This document shows, piece by piece, positions 18,901 to 21,634 of a stretch of 21,634 nt of DNA. The stretch comes from Halocafeteria seosinensis (taxonomy: Eukaryota; Sar; Bigyra; Bicosoecida): assembly GCA_001687465.1 (NCBI GenBank), contig LVLI01001264.1, positions 1-21,634 on the forward strand, in the 5' to 3' direction. A program made the position numbers and the translations under genes. Every line of letters starts with the position of its first letter. The first letter of the stretch is position 1. The notes below the pieces were generated by a model. The model worked only from the letters and a program-made list of their open reading frames with translations. It made no database searches and was not told the origin of the DNA.

Positions 18901-20771
18901 CCTGACTTCCCACTTCTGTTGAATGTTAGCAACCACCTGAGCTTCATCTGTAGTTGCCTTGATCTGGATCTCATCAAACGAATTCACCAAGAAAGCTTTT
19001 CTCCCAGAGCCGGTTGTGGTTTCCTCAAAGTTGTTTGGACCGATGCTGACGAACCGGACGGATGGAGGAGACTCTTGTAGCAGTGTGACAAAAACACGAT
19101 CAGTGTCCTTAAAGACAAACCGGTCGTTCGACAAAGTAGACTCGACAACATACGACACATGTACAGAAAATTCGACCTCTGGTGTATCGTCCAGAGTCGC
19201 TGCCTGCATTGCTCGAAGTACCCCTGGGGTGATTATTAGTCGGGAATCCTTTCGGTCGTCTATAAGCTTCGAGCAGCTATCATCCGACTTTGGTTTCTCC
19301 GGAAACTTACAATTCCACGTATACTCGTAGCTAACGTTCCAATTTGGATCTTGATCGGACAATTCGTCTCGACTCTTGCTGTTAGAAGCGTCAACAACTA
19401 CGGTGTTGTTCATTCCCGCACTCCGATCTCCTCCGTCGATATTTGCATGTACTGGTGAAGGATTTACTTTGAACTCAAATGTTTGAACGACAGGAGACAG
19501 GGGCCTCCCACCAACGGATTTTGATTCTGCTTCAACTTTAATGACGACAGTGTACGGATGTGGATTCGGTTGTAATCGCCCAGATGGGATTCTAAGTTGC
19601 CTGGGATCATTCAGTACAAAGTTTTTCGCTTCGAGTGACTGGCCATTCGGGTCTTCAACATTCCAAATATATGTAAAGGAATAGGATGCCGCAGAAGAGA
19701 CGTTAGCCTTCCCACATTGCTCGACATTGCTGCGCACAGCAAAGCGAACCTCACTAGAAGATTGAACTTCTGCCTCAGGACGGTCAGTAACCTCGAGGGA
19801 AATGTCTCGATCATCTACGGTATAGAATTTAATATCTTGAGTCATCGAGGATCCATAAACATTTGATGCAGTCAACTTGATCATATATGTCATTCCCGGC
19901 GCTAAATGACGCTTTCCCAAAGACAGGGTCTCAACATTCGTTGTGGTAGCTTCCTCAAGTTTTTCTTTTAAAGCTAGAACCTTGGATCCATTTTCATGGC
20001 CTTCCCCCAGTTCCCAGTGCCATTGCAAGCCTTGTCGGCGACCGCCACCTTGTGAAAACAATGTAGTTATTCTGTTCCCACTACAAACAGAAACGAATCG
20101 TTGATAGTCAACACGGAAACGAACTGTCGGTAGCGGAGATGGTTCTGGAATCACGAGTTCTTGCTGCGGCACTGGCGCGGATCCCAGTGCATGGTGGATC
20201 TGTCCTCCCTGGAGTACAAGCGTTGAATTGGTACCTAGTATCTGCCCTTCTTGCTGAAATACATTTGCATCCGGACTGTCAAGGACAACATCAAGCCGCG
20301 TATTTCGTTCTCTCCAAAGACAAAATCTGAACGGATTCGTCCTCGAAGCGGCTTTCCACCAAAGCAACCGTAAGCAATCAAATTGCCGAGCAATCACTAA
20401 GTGCTTTCCTCCACCATTGGTTGGTACATCAAACTTCATACTGGCCGTCGTCCCATATGTTCCAAGCGACACCGATTTGACGACTGGTGCAGGTCTCATA
20501 GAAGTCGTCGGTGTGACCGTCGGTGTAGTAGAAGGACTGGGTGTACGCGTTGCCGTAGGTGTCTCCGTACGGGTAGGACTCACAGTGCGGCTGGGTGTCC
20601 CAGTTTTGGTCCGTGTCGGCGTATGTGTGGGAGTGGCAGTGCGCATGGATGTGCGTGAAGGCATTGCACCATGAGTTGGACGCCCACTCACTAAAGGAAT
20701 TGAGGAACGTGGTGAAGGTCCTCCTGTTACCTTCGGGGAAGGATCGGGTCTCTCTTCCGCACAATACTCCT
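15994..20771 (-). CDS. Gene A terminal exon: stalk, REJ-like ectodomain, TM helix, cytoplasmic tail
   Basis: A single intronless exon of 4778 nt encodes about 1591 residues. It opens with the last repeat cysteine (EEYC), then an unusually long Thr/Pro/Arg/Ser stalk rich in TPT and TRT motifs (about 20740-20485). Next comes a globular module starting near VKSVSLGTYGTT, with FDC and a FRFCLW motif. The REJ-like region begins near PEPSPLPTVRF and DYQRFVSVCSGN and includes NPSPVHANIDGGDRSAGMN followed by VVVDASNSKSRDE, the Asp-Ala-Ser type signature seen in REJ domains. A helical stretch and a small Cys cluster follow. Near the C terminus an acidic Ser/Asp/Glu segment precedes a helix (VALGAGVGAAAAAGLLVAVL), a basic stop-transfer RKKARKRSRK, and a tail ending TRNAFHPKKVRR. 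I see no GPS cleavage motif and no further membrane segments. It aligns end to end with the gene B terminal exon. Confidence 0.88.
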
Positions 20772-21625
20772 CTGCAAACAACACACACACACACACACAT
20801 ATTTAACTCGTCACTAAACTCGGAATCATCCCAAACTACAACCAATACGACGTACCTTCCATAGGGGCTATCGAACTGAAAACGTCCTCTTTCGACATCG
20901 CACAAGAGATTACCCCGCTGGTTCTCGGATCTCTTGAGCTATCCGTTACATAAAGACAATGCTTCCTATCAGAAGATTTTGAGCCATGCTCCTCCAACGT
21001 TAGCAGATACCATGGATTTGATTCAAATGAAATATCTTCAATGTTCCTGCAAATTGGCGAGGTCGCTCGTCCACTCATTGATTAATCAAATGGCTTCTCT
21101 GTCAGCTGTACTTACGTGACGGCATAGTGGTCACACGGGTCCTGACGAAGCTGTCTAGCACTGCCGAATGCACATGCAGATATACGATTGGGAGAATGCG
21201 TCAAATCGATTGACTGGCATGTGATTGTGTCTCCATGTGCCGGCAGCCGCCAATGAGATCTGTGGTCCCGGATAGCTTACAACTTAGCGCACATGTACTA
21301 CTGACCGACTCACGGAGGGTTCACATACTTTAAAGATGGGGGAAGGTTATCGAGACGTCGACTCGGACACAGTCCTTCTGCAGTAGGAACCATTATGAAT
21401 CAGTTTAAGTGTAGATACCGTGTCTTTGTGTATGCCGTACCAGTCATGCCCAAAGTTGACTTCAGCAAGGAAGCGTGACAAGATTTAAAAGCCACTCGCA
21501 AACGTCCAGATGCAGGCATCATCAAATATAAACACTGCATGTCATCCCCACTTGACGCAGATAGCGTTCCGACCAATTTGACTTGCGTCCATTCATTGCC
21601 GCCTCTTTTTATTGCCCTTGCATCA
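15994..21625 (-). CDS. Gene A (3' part): REJ-like single-pass membrane protein with six-Cys repeats
   Basis: This is the upstream-most paralogue and runs off the right edge, so its start and most repeat units are missing. Coding exons on the minus strand are 21625-21441 (B type), 21377-21329 (hinge), 21259-21116 (A type), 21046-20856 (B type) and the terminal exon 20771-15994. Every junction is GT-AG, and phases follow the same 1-2, 2-2, 2-1 rule as gene B, giving one open frame to TAG at 15996-15994. Introns are 63, 69, 69 and 84 nt. The product ends with a Thr/Pro stalk, a REJ-like ectodomain, one membrane helix and a basic cytoplasmic tail. Gene B lies directly downstream in the same orientation. 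The role is inferred as cell-surface recognition or adhesion from REJ homology only. The first exon listed opens at an AG that is only a few bases from the window edge. Confidence 0.88.
20485..20740 (-). repeat. Thr/Pro-rich stalk repeat of gene A
   Basis: Imperfect short repeats (TPTHTPTRT, SPTRTETPTATRTPSP) encode an extended, probably O-glycosylated spacer between the repeat units and the REJ-like ectodomain. The equivalent stalk of gene B is roughly half as long. Confidence 0.75.
20772..20855 (-). other. Last intron of gene A with (TG)n tract
   Basis: An 84-nt GT-AG intron, the longest of the four visible in gene A. On the sense strand it carries a (GT)9 dinucleotide run just before the acceptor sequence TTGTTTGCAG (plus-strand AC run at 20781-20798). 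The run replaces an ordinary polypyrimidine tract. Confidence 0.8.
20781..20798. repeat. (AC)9 microsatellite
   Basis: Nine AC dinucleotides on the plus strand, read as GT/TG on the sense strand of gene A, about 10 nt from the acceptor of its last intron. Likely length-polymorphic. Confidence 0.9.
20856..21259 (-). repeat. Gene A last six-Cys unit (A and B exons)
   Basis: The A exon 21259-21116 (144 nt) encodes SHW, then C1 in TCQSIDLTH, C2 in SACAF and C3 in DPCDH, and ends at donor GTAAGT. The B exon 21046-20856 (191 nt) encodes NPWYLLTL, C4 in HCLYV and C5 in TSGVISC, and ends at donor GTACGT. The unit's sixth cysteine is the first one in the terminal exon. The B exon closely resembles the B exon of gene B unit 10 (KYCLYVTDN and SDVISC), which suggests the same ancestral unit. 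Confidence 0.85.
21329..21625 (-). repeat. Gene A penultimate unit, partial (B exon and hinge)
   Basis: The B exon 21625-21441 (185 nt) encodes NEWTQVKL, C4 in MQCLYL and C5 in FKSCH. Its acceptor is the AG at 21627-21626. The hinge exon 21377-21329 (49 nt) encodes the sixth cysteine in GLCPS and the hinge end LPPSL before donor GTATGT. The A exon of this unit lies beyond the window. Confidence 0.78.
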
Positions 21626-21634
21626 CTGCTAACC

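Noticed and set aside
20417-20674. Plus-strand Val/Gly-rich open frames opposite the gene A stalk
   Set aside because: These are antisense shadows of the Thr/Pro repeat. The low-complexity translation follows directly from the sense repeat.

Overview
The window is eukaryotic nuclear DNA from an intron-rich protist or alga that I cannot place further. It is not bacterial or viral: the long minus-strand proteins assemble only if dozens of short GT-AG introns are removed (51-84 nt, plus one of about 355 nt per gene), and every removal keeps one consistent reading frame. Lineage is unresolved. REJ-type membrane proteins and very short introns occur in several algal and protist groups, and nothing here is diagnostic. 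No tRNA, rRNA, transposon or CRISPR array is visible.

The whole window is one tandem, head-to-tail array of paralogous genes on the minus strand. From right to left: gene A (3' part only; exons 21625-21441, 21377-21329, 21259-21116, 21046-20856, 20771-15994); gene B (complete; 34 exons, ATG at 15127, TAG at 3762-3760, 8886 coding nt, 2961 aa); gene C (5' part only; ATG at 3123, 15 exons to the window edge). Intergenic spacers are about 866 bp (A-B) and 636 bp (B-C).

The shared architecture is: signal peptide beginning MKALTG; a long series of repeat units; a Ser/Thr/Pro stalk; a large intronless exon encoding a REJ (receptor for egg jelly / polycystin-1)-like ectodomain; one transmembrane helix; and a short cytoplasmic tail ending near NAFHP. 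Each repeat unit is built from three exons. Exon A (117-144 nt) holds a Trp and cysteines C1-C3, exon B (152-206 nt) holds C4-C5, and hinge exon L (46-163 nt) holds C6 followed by a Pro/acidic hinge ending LPxxL. Intron phases are invariant (L 1 to 2, A 2 to 2, B 2 to 1), so one whole unit is phase-symmetric and can be gained or lost without a frameshift. Gene B carries 11 units and gene C at least 5 (the fifth cut by the edge). I do not recognise the six-cysteine unit as a known domain.

The most notable observations are the repeat family itself; a roughly 353-bp near-identical tract inside gene C whose exonic differences are all silent; paired loss of C2 and C3 in one gene B unit, which suggests they are disulphide partners; a conserved leader block at the two visible start codons; and a conserved cytoplasmic tail motif. 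Together the genes look like an evolving family of single-pass cell-surface recognition or adhesion proteins, with REJ homology suggesting, but not proving, a role in cell-cell or gamete recognition.
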